A DNA stretch of 64,000 bases from Helichrysum umbraculigerum (Eukaryota; Streptophyta; Magnoliopsida; Asterales; Asteraceae). The notes under the pieces were generated by a model, which was given only the letters and a program-made list of their open reading frames with translations, did no database searches and was not told the DNA's origin. Made by a program: the position numbers and the translations under genes. Location: NCBI GenBank assembly GCA_949592205.1, contig CATIUR010000001.1, positions 63,134,559 through 63,198,558 of the forward strand. Direction: 5' to 3'. Position 1 is the first letter of the stretch. Each line of letters opens with the position of its first letter. This document shows, in pieces, positions 46,333-59,560 of this stretch.

Positions 46333-49300
46333 TCATTTGTAAATCTTACTACCTGCGTAAATCTTCATCTTGATACAAGTTTTAACCATCAACTGATAAT
46401 CTCTTGCTAAATCAGCCCATTCAATAGTCGTCAAAATTCTGTTCTCATTTAACTTTAACAGATCCTTTCTCGACATATTCATCAGGTGTCGATGATCATA
46501 AACTCTAAAAATTTCTCTTTCACCACCTTCAACCTCATCATCAGCTTCAACCATAACAGCTTCTCCAGTTCCTGAATCCACGTGCCAACTCTTCATATTT
46601 CCCAAAATATCCTGTGGCATTGTCTTCAATGGAATCTGCTGTATGCATCTAACAGCTGGATAAATCTTTTTCCTTCTTCTTCTTCCAGTTCTTTGACTTA
46701 TCTCTTGTAGTTTCACAGTCTTTCCCTTTCTTGGCTTAATCTGAACAAACTTATTTGTACCAACCTCATGTCTGATTATTCTTTCAACACGATTAGCATA
46801 ATCATCACGACTTGGGTTGTTGATCTCTAAGCTAGCCAAATCACGTATCTCATAACGTGGTAAAGAGCTAAAAACTGCAAGCTTTCGCTCAAAATATTGA
46901 ACTCCATCAAACCTTTTAATAGCAAAAAGCTTCAGCTCAGAGTCAAAGTACCATCCAACAATCCCTTTACGAGGAACACGTTTTCCCGTAATATCAACTT
47001 TTGAAACTCCAATCTTCTTCTTCTGCTTTGGAAGTTTCCTAAGAAAAACAGCAGGATTCTTGGTAGGAATCAAAGTTTCATCATTTTCAGAATCGGTTGA
47101 GTCATCGATTTCTTCATCTACATCGACAACCATTGGACCTTGTTCATTTTCAATAATAACCTCTATCCTAGATGGGCTCACATGGTGTTCATCAATATTT
47201 GCATCTGGATCTACACCAAAGTCTTGCACAATCTCAGGTACAGCAGTCCAATCTGTAGGTGGTAGAAATTCTCCATCCTCAAGATCAAAATCAATGTCTT
47301 CATCTATCTCATCAAAAATATCATCTTCCGAATCAGATAGATCAAGCATTTCCAATCCTAAGAGAAAACCACAAATACAAATTAATATTAATAATTAAAA
47401 CTCTCTTATTGATTTCTCTAAATCAACCTAAGAATTTCTTTATTAATTCTTTTGTATATTTTAACCAAAAATATAAACGCAATTTACATATAACTTATAA
47501 AATCTTTTATTGATTACCCTGAATCAATCCAAAATCTCTTAAGTCTACTTAACAAATATTAATTAATTTTAAATTCTAATGCATTGTGATTAATCACCAA
47601 ACATTTAAATTTACTATTAATTACCTTATATAATTTCCAAGTGTTAATTGATCTAATTCATTATCAATTTAACCTTTAAATTATATATCATTTGTCTAGT
47701 TAAAGCTAATACATTTTTAACTTGTTAATTACTTATATACCTTACGGTCTTAAGTCCATAATCAAATCTAAAATGCATATGTTATTATAAAATTTTGACC
47801 GCCGAAATTAATCGGAACACGCCGCTCGACTACTCAATGAGTCGGAAGTCTTTCGATCACTATTGAATCTTAACATAATTATATAAACTTAAATTACATC
47901 AAACATATTTTACTTAAAATAATAATAACCCTAAGCCGAATATATTTACACAATAAATTAAGTTTACATTTGTTCACTACAAACTATTACAAATATTACA
48001 GTACTATGATAATACTAAGCTATCTTACCAGCTTCAGTATCACCCGGTACAGTCTTATCTGCACTTGTATCCACTCCAGAACCACTAGCACCAGCACCAG
48101 ACTCCCCCTGAATCATAGCTTGCTCACCAGTCTTTGAAGGACCAGTCTGCTCACCACCTTTTGGTGCAGTGGGATCATCGTCCTTGTCTGAATCTCTCTT
48201 CCTCTTCAGTTCATTTTCCTTGCAAGACTCCAGATATACCAATATCTCCCCCTGAGTAGACTGTCCTGAATGCGATCTCAAGACCAGACTCTCCAAAGAA
48301 GATAACTTCAGTCTCTGTACAGTGAAGTCCGCAAGCAACGTCTCACGAGTCTTCATCAACAGATTGTACGATTCACTCTGCTTGAGTATCTGCTGTGAAA
48401 GAAGAAGATTGCTCGACACCAGCTCTGGAATCTGAGAAGTAAGCTTCTCTAAATCCTTTACCCTCGACTCTAAGGATGTAATCCTTTCAGCATCAGTCGT
48501 TGGAGTAACAGGTATCGTTCTTGGTCCAGGCGGTGTGAGAGACTCAATATGCCAGTCTCTGGTCAGCGGTGTATGAGGTTGAGACAAAGCTTGCGTAAGC
48601 AAACTTGTCGCAAATCAAGCTGCTTTGTTCGTCGGAAAATTAGCTCCACGAACTAGATCAGCAACCTCATGCTGTAAAGTTAAACACAAATTAAATCAGT
48701 TATTGTTACAGATTACTCTGTCTCAAACTCTAATTAATTGCATAACACTCATAGTTATAGAACTTATATCTCATACCTGAAGCGGTAAAGACATCGGTTC
48801 AGTAACCACCGGTGCATCCATCTCTACCTGCGGTGTATCCTGAGCAACTGTATACAGAATTAACTGTCTCAGTTCAACTCCTGATAAACAACAAGTTAAG
48901 ATTATTTAACTTTTATAATCAATACTAACCTTCTTGAATTGTCAGCGTTCTCGGACGCTTCATCAAAGGAATCTCAACTTCCTCAGTACCTTCCTCCATA
49001 ACACTCTTACCTTTTCTCTTTCTTTCAGAAAGAGACGGAGGAGGAGAAGGTGTATTGTCAGAATCTTCATCTGAAGCCGTCTCACCATCACGACCTCCAG
49101 ATGATCTAACAGGATCCTAAAGTTTAAATATATTAAACATTTATGATTAGCATAAGCTCTATCATACAAGTTCTATATATTTAAGATTAATCAGATATAA
49201 TACCTCAGTCGGTACAACAACTGATCTATCAAGCTGTATCTGCTCATCCTCAAGTAATATAACTTCTGGATTTGCAGCCTCAGCTTCAGCTTCCTGTTCG

Positions 49301-52300
49301 TGTAATGATATTTATATTTTAAAATCAGAAATAATATCCAATTTACTAAATATCTAATATCAGAATCATTATATAATAATATTATACATCTATGATTAAT
49401 AAAAACAATCTATCAACTAAGCATCTATATTATTATATAAGTAAAAATTACCTCAGGTGGTGCTAAATAACTCTCAATGTCTTGAAGCAAAGGATTTGTC
49501 GCATCATCATTCTGCTCCAAAACCTCTTGCACAACCTGTGCAGTAACCTCTTGGTTCACTTGCTGATCAACCTGACCAGCCTGAATAAGAACATCCTCAA
49601 GGAGCCCTTGTGGATCTTCAGGTTGAGCTTCCTCAGCTGCAGGTTCTGGTACAACATTAGCAATAGCAGGAGCAGTAGCAGCAGCAGGAGCAACATCTAA
49701 CCACCCATGATTTGGCGGTGCAACGTAGTTCGGATCAACAATATACCCGAAAAGTGGTCTAACTTCCGGTTTCACCACTCCTTCCTTCCTGACCGTCTGC
49801 ATGAACATGGCGTTATACCCACGATGGTCAATCGTATTAACCACTAGATGTGGTTCAGGTATAGCCAAATCCGGTAGACGCGCACGGATAATCAGCATGC
49901 AAAATCGCGGGTAAACCAAAAATCTTGATCTAACAGACCCCGATATCTATTTCGCAATCTCACCAAAAAGATAGTCACAAAAACTGTATGGTTTATTATA
50001 AACCAGTGACAGTGCAGCCGATAGAATCGCAGGGCTTAACTCATCAAAACCACCCTTCTTCGCTGCAAAAACGATATTCATCACGTGCCAAAGAAACCTC
50101 CACTGACCAATAACCAGAGGCTTCTGGAACTGACGTCCGCGTCTGTCTCCTGTATATCCCATACGACCGATAGCACCCTCAATAAAATCCATAGGATACT
50201 CAATATCCCCGTTCTCCTGTTCTACGGTACCTAGCTGCAAAATCTCACGGAGATTACCAGCTGAAAAGGTAACAGGTTGTCCACTAACCGTAGCTCGAAT
50301 CTCAGGTGGGGTGACAAATTCGTCATATACTATATCTGTCCAAAAATCGTTCAGTATAGCCTGAGAGATAGGAGGATTGGCCGTAATGGCGTATCTAATC
50401 CTTGATCGTGCTAGAAAACGTAGAATATCAGCAACCCTGTCAGCCCGCTTGGCCTCAAGGTTCAGATCAACCAAAATATTGTGACCCTTATCAAATGCTC
50501 TAGCCATATCTGTAAAATCACAAACAACAGATATAATTTAATGCACGATTAAAAATATTTAAACTATTACGTATTATGAATCGAGATTCACCAAACATCT
50601 TAGTTTAAAATTGAAATTATATATAACTTGTTACAAAAATAGTCTCAAGTCGTATATAAAAATTTAACTTATAACTAAAAAGTCTTAAGTCTAATCTAAA
50701 TTAATTATATAAAAGTTATTACTTAAAAAGTCTTAACATTTATATCACTACTTTAAAAAATAAAATTTTCTAAGTACTGGACTCGCATAACTGGCCTAAC
50801 GAGTTGAGTTCAACTCGTTTAGTTTATCAACTCGCTATACTCATCAACTCGCTACATTGATCAACTCGCTAAACTTATCAAGCAGCTATTGAAGTGAACT
50901 CGCTAATCACACCGATTCGCTAGTCAACTCGCTGCGAGTTGATTCACAATGTCAACTCGTTCGATGAACTGCCGTCGCGAATTTCCAATTAAAATCGATT
51001 AATCTTGTAATTTTAACATGATCTATCGATTGATTCACGTTCATTAATGTTCGTTTAACATAAACCCTAAAGATCTATGTCCAATAACATCGTAATCGAC
51101 GCAAATTGTTTAAACTTCAAAACCGAAACCCTAAGTTTAAAAACCTTCGATTTCGTGCAATTTAAACGGTGAAATCCGTTGATATATACCTAAAAATGTG
51201 CACAAATAAGTCTTGAATATAATCTACGGATTGAAAAACTCGTTTCCTCACTCTAAAAATCGAAATCAAACGAAAATCAAAAATCGCCTCGTTTCGCCTG
51301 AGTTACGGATTCGCAAAGTTTTAGTGAACTCGCGAAATTTGTGGGTTCGGTGGGTGAGCTTGACTCGTTTGACCCCCTTTATACTTTGTATCCGATTCGC
51401 GAGATGTGATGCGGATCCGCAAGTTGATGTCAACTCGCAGGAATAAATAAAAACGCGAATTTAATTCTAAGTATAAATAAAAACCCGATATTTTACAAGT
51501 CTAAATTATAATTAATTTTCACTTGTATTTGTCACGTTGTTCAACTCAAAAATATACAGTATAATTTAATTCCGAAGGGTAAACCTAATAAACACAAAAA
51601 TTAAAAACAAATAAAAATAAGATAAAAATACAACTATATAAACTTTGGTATCAAGTACCATTTTATTAATCACTTGAAACAAAGTAAATATACAAAGTAA
51701 ATAAGATTTTATCTGCTTAGGGATCATATTAGTAAGAATAAGCAATTAATTATATATTAAAAAGTCTAAGCAGATTGGTAGTATACATTCCTCATGAAAT
51801 TCAAGTAAATCACTGTAAAATTACAACTAAATTTATCATATATACATTTATATTTATGAAACTATATCTTAGGTACCTTTATCCACATAGCATAATTAAT
51901 AAATGCATTACTCACATAAAGTGAATTTTTTTTTTTTAATTATAGACAGTTCAAGACGATTACCGGTATTATGATCCACATAAACAAATTATACCCAATT
52001 TTCTAAGCAAACTCTTGCTTCCTATTATATGACATACTGAAGAATTCAAGTAAAGCTCATAACACTGCATCATTAAATTTCAAGGTAGCGGTTACTAAAT
52101 GATGTATCTTTTCGAAACATATAACATACACTTGAATTTTAAATATTAGACAAATATCAAACATATTTTGAATATGCTATGTTATCTAAGTCTGTACGTA
52201 GTACAACAAAAGATCCCGTCTAGCATAATTTAAAATATATTTGAGAATATTAATTTAATTAAAGGTTTCAGTTCTGTACTTAGTACAACAAAGTTACCAG

Positions 52301-52700
52301 TAATTAAGTCAATACCCATATTGCTACTATTTGTCACTTTAAATTAAGATGCATGATAACAGTGTATAGTAATACCAGCATTCAACATTTAAGACTTAAT
52401 GTCATACATCATAGAATAGTGACACAAAATAATAAACAAGTAGTTAATTTACTTCTTAAGGCTTAGAAAATTTCATATAATTTGCCTACCAGTACATCAT
52501 ATGATGAAGCCATCTAAAGTTTTCACTAAAAATAGACAAATTATAACTTGTGGATATAGGTGTATAATCAAATAAATATAAACACATACCTGATTGAACC
52601 GCTGTAGTTCTAAAGCAACTTTATTTGAACCTACTACCATATCATACTTAGGACTTAAGCTTATTATTATGAAGCTTATTCTCCTAATGTACTATCATTT
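46333..52700 (-). pseudogene. Sirevirus third ORF, six coding exons plus noncoding exon 0
   Basis: Coding exons (minus): 50509-49452 (ATG at 50507), 49293-49204, 49116-48930, 48880-48777, 48671-48029, 47357-46333. Every intron is GT-AG and phases run 0,0,1,0,1, giving 1034 codons plus stop. Exon 1 holds a globular domain (RFLARSRIRYAITANPPIS, FTAGNLREIL-like FSAGNLREILQLG, GQWRFLWHVMNIVF) resembling the plant retroelement-derived domain after pol in Asteraceae Sireviruses. The middle is Pro/Ala/Glu-rich with KRKGK; exon 5 has a coiled coil (RITSLESRVKDLEKL); exon 6 is acidic then basic (GRRRRKKIYP). Upstream, TTTATATAAG (52725-52734), a short noncoding exon ending at 52590 (CAATCAG/GTATGTG) and a 2.08-kb intron ending TTTTACAG two bases before the ATG suggest its own promoter. 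Nonsense codons: TAG 49947-49949 and TGA 48617-48619. Position matches env-like ORFs; no signal peptide or TM segment was seen. Function unknown. Confidence 0.78.
50510..52589 (-). other. Intron 1 of Sirevirus ORF3, with AACTCGC arrays
   Basis: 2.08 kb, AT-rich, with two clusters of AACTCGC/GCGAGTT words at 50779-50965 and 51290-51440, the same word found in the leader (59135-59345) and LTRs. No other coding sequence seen. Confidence 0.6.
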
Positions 52701-52724
52701 CCCTTAGTTTTTGCAAATAAAAAC

Positions 52725-52734
52725 TTATATAAAG
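52725..52734 (-). promoter_or_regulatory. Candidate internal TATA box for ORF3
   Basis: Minus strand TTTATATAAG, 135 nt before the exon-0 donor at 52590 and 120 nt after the pol stop. Spacing allows a noncoding exon of about 110 nt. Motif evidence only. Confidence 0.4.
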
Positions 52735-52776
52735 GCGATTCCCCTTAGGTAACAAGCAAATGAATGCCATACGCCT

Positions 52777-52778
<2 letters not shown>

Positions 52779-52807
<29 letters not shown>
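52779..52807 (-). repeat. 29-nt A run after Sirevirus pol
   Basis: 29 consecutive T on the plus strand, A in the element's sense, 49 nt after the pol stop at 52857. Confidence 0.95.
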
Positions 52808-52810
<3 letters not shown>

Positions 52811-52856
52811 GAACACATAAATACTAATTATTACAAAATTACCCTTGGAAGACTAA

Positions 52857-55800
52857 TCACTCTGGATTTCTCATTCCATTCAGTTGAACCAACGTCTCAA
52901 ATCTTGCTCTGTCGAACGCCTTTGTGTATAAGTCTGCTAAGTTATCCAATGATGGTACCTTAACTAACTTTATCAACTTTTTCTCAGCACAATCTCTAAT
53001 AAAATGATGTCTAATATCAATATGCTTAGTTTTACTGTGCTTCACTGGATTATTGGTGATCGACATAGTAGATTCGTTATCAATCATCATAGGAGTATTG
53101 GTTATATTTAACCCGTAATCCCGCAGTTGCTGTTGAATCCAAAGAACTTGCGAGCAACAGCTGCCAGCTGCAACATACTCAGCTTCACATGTAGAAATGG
53201 CTACCGAGGTTTGCTTCTTGCACTACCAGGATACTAATCTACCTCCTAGGAATTGACATCCTCCGGTCGTAGATTTCCTATTCTGATTGCATCCTCCGTA
53301 ATCCGAATCAGTATAAGCTACGAGATCTAAGTCTCCATCAATTGGATACCAAAGACCAAGCTTAGGTTTCCCTTTGAGGTAACGAAAGATTCGTTTAACA
53401 GCTTGCATGTATGACTCTTTCGGATTAGCCTGATATCTTGCACATAAACAAACATCAAACATTATGTCAGGCCTAGAGGCTGTTAGATACATTAGTGATC
53501 CGATCATGGCTCTATAAAGAGTTGGATCCACATCGTTATCACTCGATGTATCTGGACCTAGCCCATGATTGACTGGAATTGGAGTATTGTAGACCTTACT
53601 TTCATCCATCTTGAAGCGTTCTAATAGCTCATATGTATATTTAGATTGATGAATAAAGAATCCATCATTCTTTTGATCAACTATTAATCCTAAGAAGAAA
53701 TTCAACTCTCCCATTGCAGACATTTCAAACCTTTTTCTCATGACTTGCTCGAATTCTTGACACATCTTTTCATCAGATGATCCAAAGATAATGTCATCAA
53801 CATAAACTTGTACGAGAAGAAAGTCTTTCTTTTTCCACTTCACAAATAGTGTACTATCAATCGATCCTCTTGTAAATCCATTCTCAAGTAGATACGTTGA
53901 TAGTGTTCCATACCATGCCCTAGGTGCTTGATGTAATCCATATAGAGCCTTATTCAAACGATATACTCTATCTGGATACTCAGGATCAGCAAACCCTAGC
54001 GGTTGTGAAACATACACCAATTCTTCTACTTTGCCATACAAAAAGGCACTCTTAACATCCAACTGATACACTTTTATACCAAAATAAGATGCAAATGCTA
54101 AGAACACTCTAATTGCTTCTAGCCTAGCAACTGGTGCAAACACTTCATTGTAGTCAATACCTTCTTGTTGATTAAAACCTTGAACCACCAGACGAGCTTT
54201 ATTGCGAGTAACGATTCCTTTATCATCTCTCTTGCACTTAAATACCCATCTAGTTCCAATTGGATACTCTCCCTTTGGTAGGTCAACCAACTCCCATACT
54301 TGTAATTTAGAGAACTGAGATAGTTCTTCTTGCATTGCTTCTACCCACGAACTTTCTTTTAAAGTCATTTTAACATTTTTAGGCTCGACTTGTGAGATAA
54401 AGCATGAATATAGACATTGATTAGGAATCCCTGTCTCTTTCATTGCAGTATACAAGCTTTGGTATTCAGAATTCTCAGACGTACTAGCTCTGGATTGATG
54501 TCTAGTTTGAACCGGAGTATTAATATCACCGATGATGTTTTCAACGGGATGATTCTTACTCGTTCTAGTTGTAGTAACTGGTTCAACCGATATCTAATCT
54601 TCCAAATTAGTACCAATCTCTTCCAATTCAGGTACATCTTCCGTACGTGCTGAAGATATCCTTAAATGTTTCAAAGGAGTAAGTATATCATCAAACTTTG
54701 TAGAAAGATCATCAGGATCTTATGTTTCTTGAGACTTATCCTCTGAAGGTTGTTGTGACTCACTTGTGGAAGTTTTATCTGAGTCAACATTAGTCTTAAT
54801 TCCAGATTGCTTAACACTTGATGTTGAAGCGGGACCAATATTCTCATCTTCAAACAATAAATGTTCAGCTATCTCTGAATCACTGACATAGTCACTAATA
54901 GGAACTTTAAATGATGCAAAAAGATCAGAATAATCAAATTGCCAGTCTAAGCCCTTATGAACATCAGGTAAGTAGCTCGTAACCTCAATATTATAAACTA
55001 CCTCCAAACGTCCTGCGACTTTATTAAAGACTCTATTGTTTGACGAATTGGGCATATAACCTAGGAAAAATCCTTCGTCAGCCTTCTCACCAAATTTAGC
55101 TTGATGTCCAGTCTTTAATATAGTGCATGAAACTCCAAAGGGTTCAAACCCTTTTAAGTTAGGTTTCTTATTGTTCAAAAGCTCATAACAAGTCTTGTTA
55201 TGTTTCTTAACCGTAAGAACTCTATTAAGAACATAACATGCTGTATTCACTGCTTCTGCCCAAAAGATGACCGGAAGCTTTGAATCAGCAAACATTGTTC
55301 TAGCAGCTTCAATCAACGTCCTATTTTTCCTTTCAGCAACACCATTCTGTTGAGGTTCATACGGTGCACTGAATTGATGTAATATCCCTTTGCTTAAGCA
55401 ATAGATATTCAACGTTGAATTCTTAAACTCTGTTCCATTGCTACTACGAATACGCTTAACTCTCTTTTTATAGACATTCTCTACTAGATCAAAGAACTCA
55501 ATTAGAATTCCAGGAGTCTCATCCTTTGATCCCAAAAAGAATACCCATGAGAATCTAGAATAATTATCTGTGACAACCAAACAGTACCATTTGCCACCTA
55601 TACTTCTCTTGCTTATAGGGCCAAAGAGATCCATATGTAGCAATTCAAATGGCGAGGAGATAGAGTTTTCAGTCTTAGGTCTGTGTGGTTTCTTGTGCTG
55701 CTTTCCTTTCATGCAAGGAACACACTTATCCTCAGACTCGAAACGTTTTTGTGGTACACCTAGAACCAAACCATTTTTGGTTATATAATTCATCTTTCTC

Positions 55801-56300
55801 CAGTTCAGGTGTGCCATTCTCCTATGCCATAACAATGCGTCTGTTTCCGAAGCCTTGGATAATAAACATGTAGACACCATTGAAGAGTTAGGAACACCCA
55901 TGTTGATAGCATAGATGTCTTTCTTCCTTGGCGCCCTCATCAATATCCATTCATCAGGAATTTTAAAACCTGGCTTCAGGACTAAGGCCTCTTTTTCATT
56001 GAAATAAACTGGATGACCTTTATCACAGACTTGGGAAACACTCACTAGGTTGTGAGTTAGTTCTTCAACATAGTTCACATCCTCAAGAGTCAAAGTTCCA
56101 TTTGAAACTTTTCCTTTTCCCGAAATTACTCCTCCTTTATCTCCTGCAAAATTTACTTTTTGCTTGAGACTCTCCTTGAAGTCCTTCAGTAGACTTCTTT
56201 CTCCAGTCATGTGCCTCGAGCATCCACTGTCTACATACCACCGGCTGTCCTTGTTCACAGCATGCTCCTGCACATAACACAAAACACGATCAGTTGTCAA
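52857..56300 (-). pseudogene. Sirevirus pol (PR-IN-RT-RH), nonsense-interrupted
   Basis: One continuous frame on the minus strand. Protease WYVDSGCSRHMTG (Asp near 56231); integrase zinc finger (HRRMAHLN, CVPCMKG), DDE core with HMDLFGP and GVAERKNRTL; RT with LDVKSAFLYG and YVDDIIFG (53793-53804); RNase H with YTDSDYGG, STCEAEYVAAG and RTKH-like KTKHIDIRHHF, ADLYTKAF. In-frame stops: TAA 54720-54722, TAG 54594-54596, TAG 53223-53225. The integrase motif reads RIRSSNGTEF where copia has SDNGTEF, so the second catalytic Asp is lost. A frameshift near 56300 separates it from gag. Would encode replication enzymes if intact. Confidence 0.93.
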
Positions 56301-56307
56301 GAGGGAC

Positions 56308-59100
56308 CTAAGCCATTACGGTCTTGGTTTGTCCCTTATCATCAACAAACTTAAGCTCTTTAAAATAACCATCCTTCCCATCAGGAGCTTTGGTTACTTT
56401 CGAAGTAGCTTTAGTTTGTGGACGATCAGCCTTAAGAGGTGAATTTGAGGAGAACCTCTTAGGCACATAATTATGAGCTCTATTATTATAATTAAACTCA
56501 TGTGATCGCGAAGTAGTACCATTCTCATAATGACTATGGCCTCTACTTGTAGTTCTAAACCTCGACGGTGTCACATCTCTAGACTTATTGACAAAATTAT
56601 CACCTTGAGTATATGGCCGTTTAGGTTTAGGTGGGGAGACACTATGTTTACCATCTATTTTAAGAATGTTAACAGGTTTATTACCTAACTTAAGTTTGGT
56701 ATCTAACCTATCTACAGTCATACTAGAGTCGGTCTGTGTCTTTTCATCAATCACAAGCTTATATGGTGTTTCATGCTTTTTGTTAGGACAACACGAAGCC
56801 ACGTGTCCCTTTTGATGACACTTGAAACATGACATCTGCTTGCGTGATTTACTCACTTTTGCTTTCTCATCCGGAGTCTTAGGCACTAAAGGTTTAGGCT
56901 GTTCCTTATTAACCGTATCATCAGTCTTAGCATCGTTAATCACTCCACCCGATACAAATTGTATTTTGGTGAAATGAGAAGCCTTACTATTATCTGATGA
57001 AGGGTTCTTAATAACATCCTTCTGTGCCTCTAACTTTTTCTGATCATTAGTTACTGAAATTTCAGGAGTAGCATCTGTCATTTCAGAATCTTAAGGAATA
57101 GGAGTGTAATTGACATTAAAAGGTGGGGATACATCATTGTAACCTAACCCAGTCTTGTCCTTTACACTACGTTGAGCATCTAACATTTTATCCATTTGAG
57201 ATGTCCTATAGTTCTCAAGTTTACGGTTTTGCTCAATTAACCTTAAGTTAAGGTTCACTATTTCCTGATCATTACTAGCAATCGTCTCATTTAAGTCTTT
57301 GATATTCATATAGAGACCATCTATGATAACAGATTTTTCACTTATGGTATCTCTAAGTTTTGTTCTATCCGAAGCATCAGACTTAATTTTATCTTTTAAG
57401 ACTTGTTTATCATCACTTAATCTACGAATATCCATAATAGCTTGATCAAGTTCAGATCTAACAGTCTTATAAGATTCCTTATCCATATTTAATTGTGATG
57501 TCAGGTTGCTATATGACACAGTTAAGACACTATTCTGAGATTGTAAATCAGTAACTAAGTAACAAACATCAGCAAGATTAAGAATATCTAAACATACCTT
57601 CTTCTTGTCAGTTTGTAATTCAGCCATACGTGCCACGAATTCTTCAGGACTCATATCTGGAGCTGAATCCATATATAGCACGTCATCATCACTTGCCTTC
57701 ACTTCAGACTCAGGCACCTCTACTTTCTGTTCCATATCTGTGGGCATGTATGACACTGATCCAGCAGTTGTTTCTTCGATTTCGGCCATCAAAGCTTCCT
57801 CAAAATGAGCTTGCCAATCATAAGAACCATCCAACTGCTTTACCACTAAGGCTTTGGAAGCGAGAGTACTTCCCGAATCTTGTTTTCCTTGTGCTTCTAC
57901 TTTAGGTCTTTGGCATTCACTAGCAAAATGACCAATACCCTGACAGTTAAAGCATCTGACCTTGGTTTTGTCAAACCCTGATCTATTGCCCAACACCTTT
58001 CTACCAGTTCTCTTGATGAAATTCTTCACCTTCCTAGATATCAACGCCAGTTGATCTTGAAGCTCCAATTCCTCAAGATAATCAGAATCTATCTGCTCAT
58101 AATCCTCATCAAACAGAATAGGATCATTGATCTTTCCCTCTATGTAGTTCTCATATGATGCCACAAAGGAAGCAAGAACAGACAGTTGCTGTTCAGCAGA
58201 TTTCACACTCATCGGCATCTTCTGATGCTCTTGAGGTGACTTCTCAGAATTCTTTCCCTTTGTCTCATCACCAGAGGAGGAAATAAAGCACAGATCTTCA
58301 TTAATCATTTCTCCATTTTCACTAGTATCACCAACTAACAGTGTAGTGGTCGAACTAGATGACGCAGTCGAAAGACTTGACTTTCCATGATACAACCCAG
58401 GGTTCTGAACCTGATCAGAATCACTATCTCTTGACTTCTTGGAGAAATCATAACCTTTCAGCTTGTCTATGACTTGCTCTAAGGTCATAGTAGAATACCT
58501 AGTTTCGTTATCCTTAATCATAACACCATACATTTCCCATTTAGAAGGCAAACCCTCAAGAAACTTGTCGGTTTTAGATACTTCTTCTTCAACAATCTCA
58601 TGGTATTCTAATTCACTTAGCAGATGGTAGAAACGCGTGACATAGGCATCAAGATCTTCTCCTTTTAAAGCTTTAAACATAGTAAACTGCTTTTTAAGAA
58701 GACTCCTCTTGCCAGCTCTCACTTGTGGACTTCCCTCACCTCTTTTCTCTAGAGCTTCCCAGAGAGTTCTAGCAGTATGAAAAGATTTCAGTTGATGAGC
58801 AATATCTTTAGGAAGACACATCTTTATGCATGAATGTGCTTTATTCTCATTTCTGTAAGCTTCCTTCTCTTGATCACTCATGTTCGCATAGGTAAGAACC
58901 ACAGTGGCACTCTAAACAGTTTGTGTAGGTGCGGTGTATCCACTCTTGATACACATCCAGATTGACAGGTCATGGAATCTACAGTAAGATTCGAATCTGT
59001 CCTTCCAATTGTAGTAATCCTCGATTCTTAACAACTTAGGTGGAACATTTGACTTTCCCACCTCGTGGTCCATTTCGATCATTCTACTTAAGTCAGACAT
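56308..59100 (-). pseudogene. Sirevirus gag, interrupted
   Basis: ATG 59100 opens MSDLSRMIEMDHEVG and IEDYYNWKDRFESYC, the copia gag (UBN2-like) start. The same frame runs to 56308 with TAG at 58912-58914 and TAA at 57091-57093 in between. Domains: gag core LWEALEKRGEGSP with TRFYHLLSELEYHEI; CCHC CFNCQGIGHFASEC; a long coiled-coil region (about 57480-57160, NLTSQLNMDKESYK, EKSVIIDGLYMNIKDLNETI); second knuckle CFKCHQKGHVASCC near 56828-56787. Two knuckles and a long coiled coil fit the oversized gag of Sireviruses. It ends with VMA-stop and the pol frame continues one base out of phase. Confidence 0.9.
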
Positions 59101-59134
59101 CTTAAAAACGTAAAATTAAACTGTTTCAGCGAAT

Positions 59135-59345
59135 TCAGAAAACTCAACTCGCAAGACTCAGCTCAACTCGCAATCTCAGCTCGACTCGCAGAATACGTCG
59201 ATTCGCAAGTCTCAGTTCGAATTACTAAAGATGTCGATTCGCAAGTGATGTCGATTCGCGAGGGATCTTGGTTCGACTCGCAAGCCTCAGTTCGACTCGC
59301 TAGTTCAACTCGGTTCGCAGGCGACGCTGGAACCCTAATCTCGAC
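59135..59345 (-). repeat. GCGAGTT/AACTCGC word array in the Sirevirus leader
   Basis: About 14 ACTCGC or GATTCGC words between the PBS and gag ATG. The word recurs in ORF3 intron 1 and in the LTRs. Confidence 0.85.
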
Positions 59346-59546
59346 TCGCGAAACGGCTGTTAAACCCGAAAAACGAATGTTAAGGTATTTTTACGACTGA
59401 AACTAAGAATTTCGACCGTAAACAAACCCTAAAACGTCCAGAGAATGATTTTGATCGTTAGTATTGCAAAAACGCACGTAAAAACGGCCCGAATCAAAAA
59501 CGCAATAACACTAAAACTTATGAACACACTCGTATTTAGCCCGAAA

Positions 59547-59558
59547 GCTCTGATACCA
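59547..59558 (-). other. Sirevirus PBS, initiator Met tRNA
   Basis: Minus strand TGGTATCAGAGC, two bases after the 5' LTR end at 59561. Confidence 0.95.
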
Positions 59559-59560
59559 GA

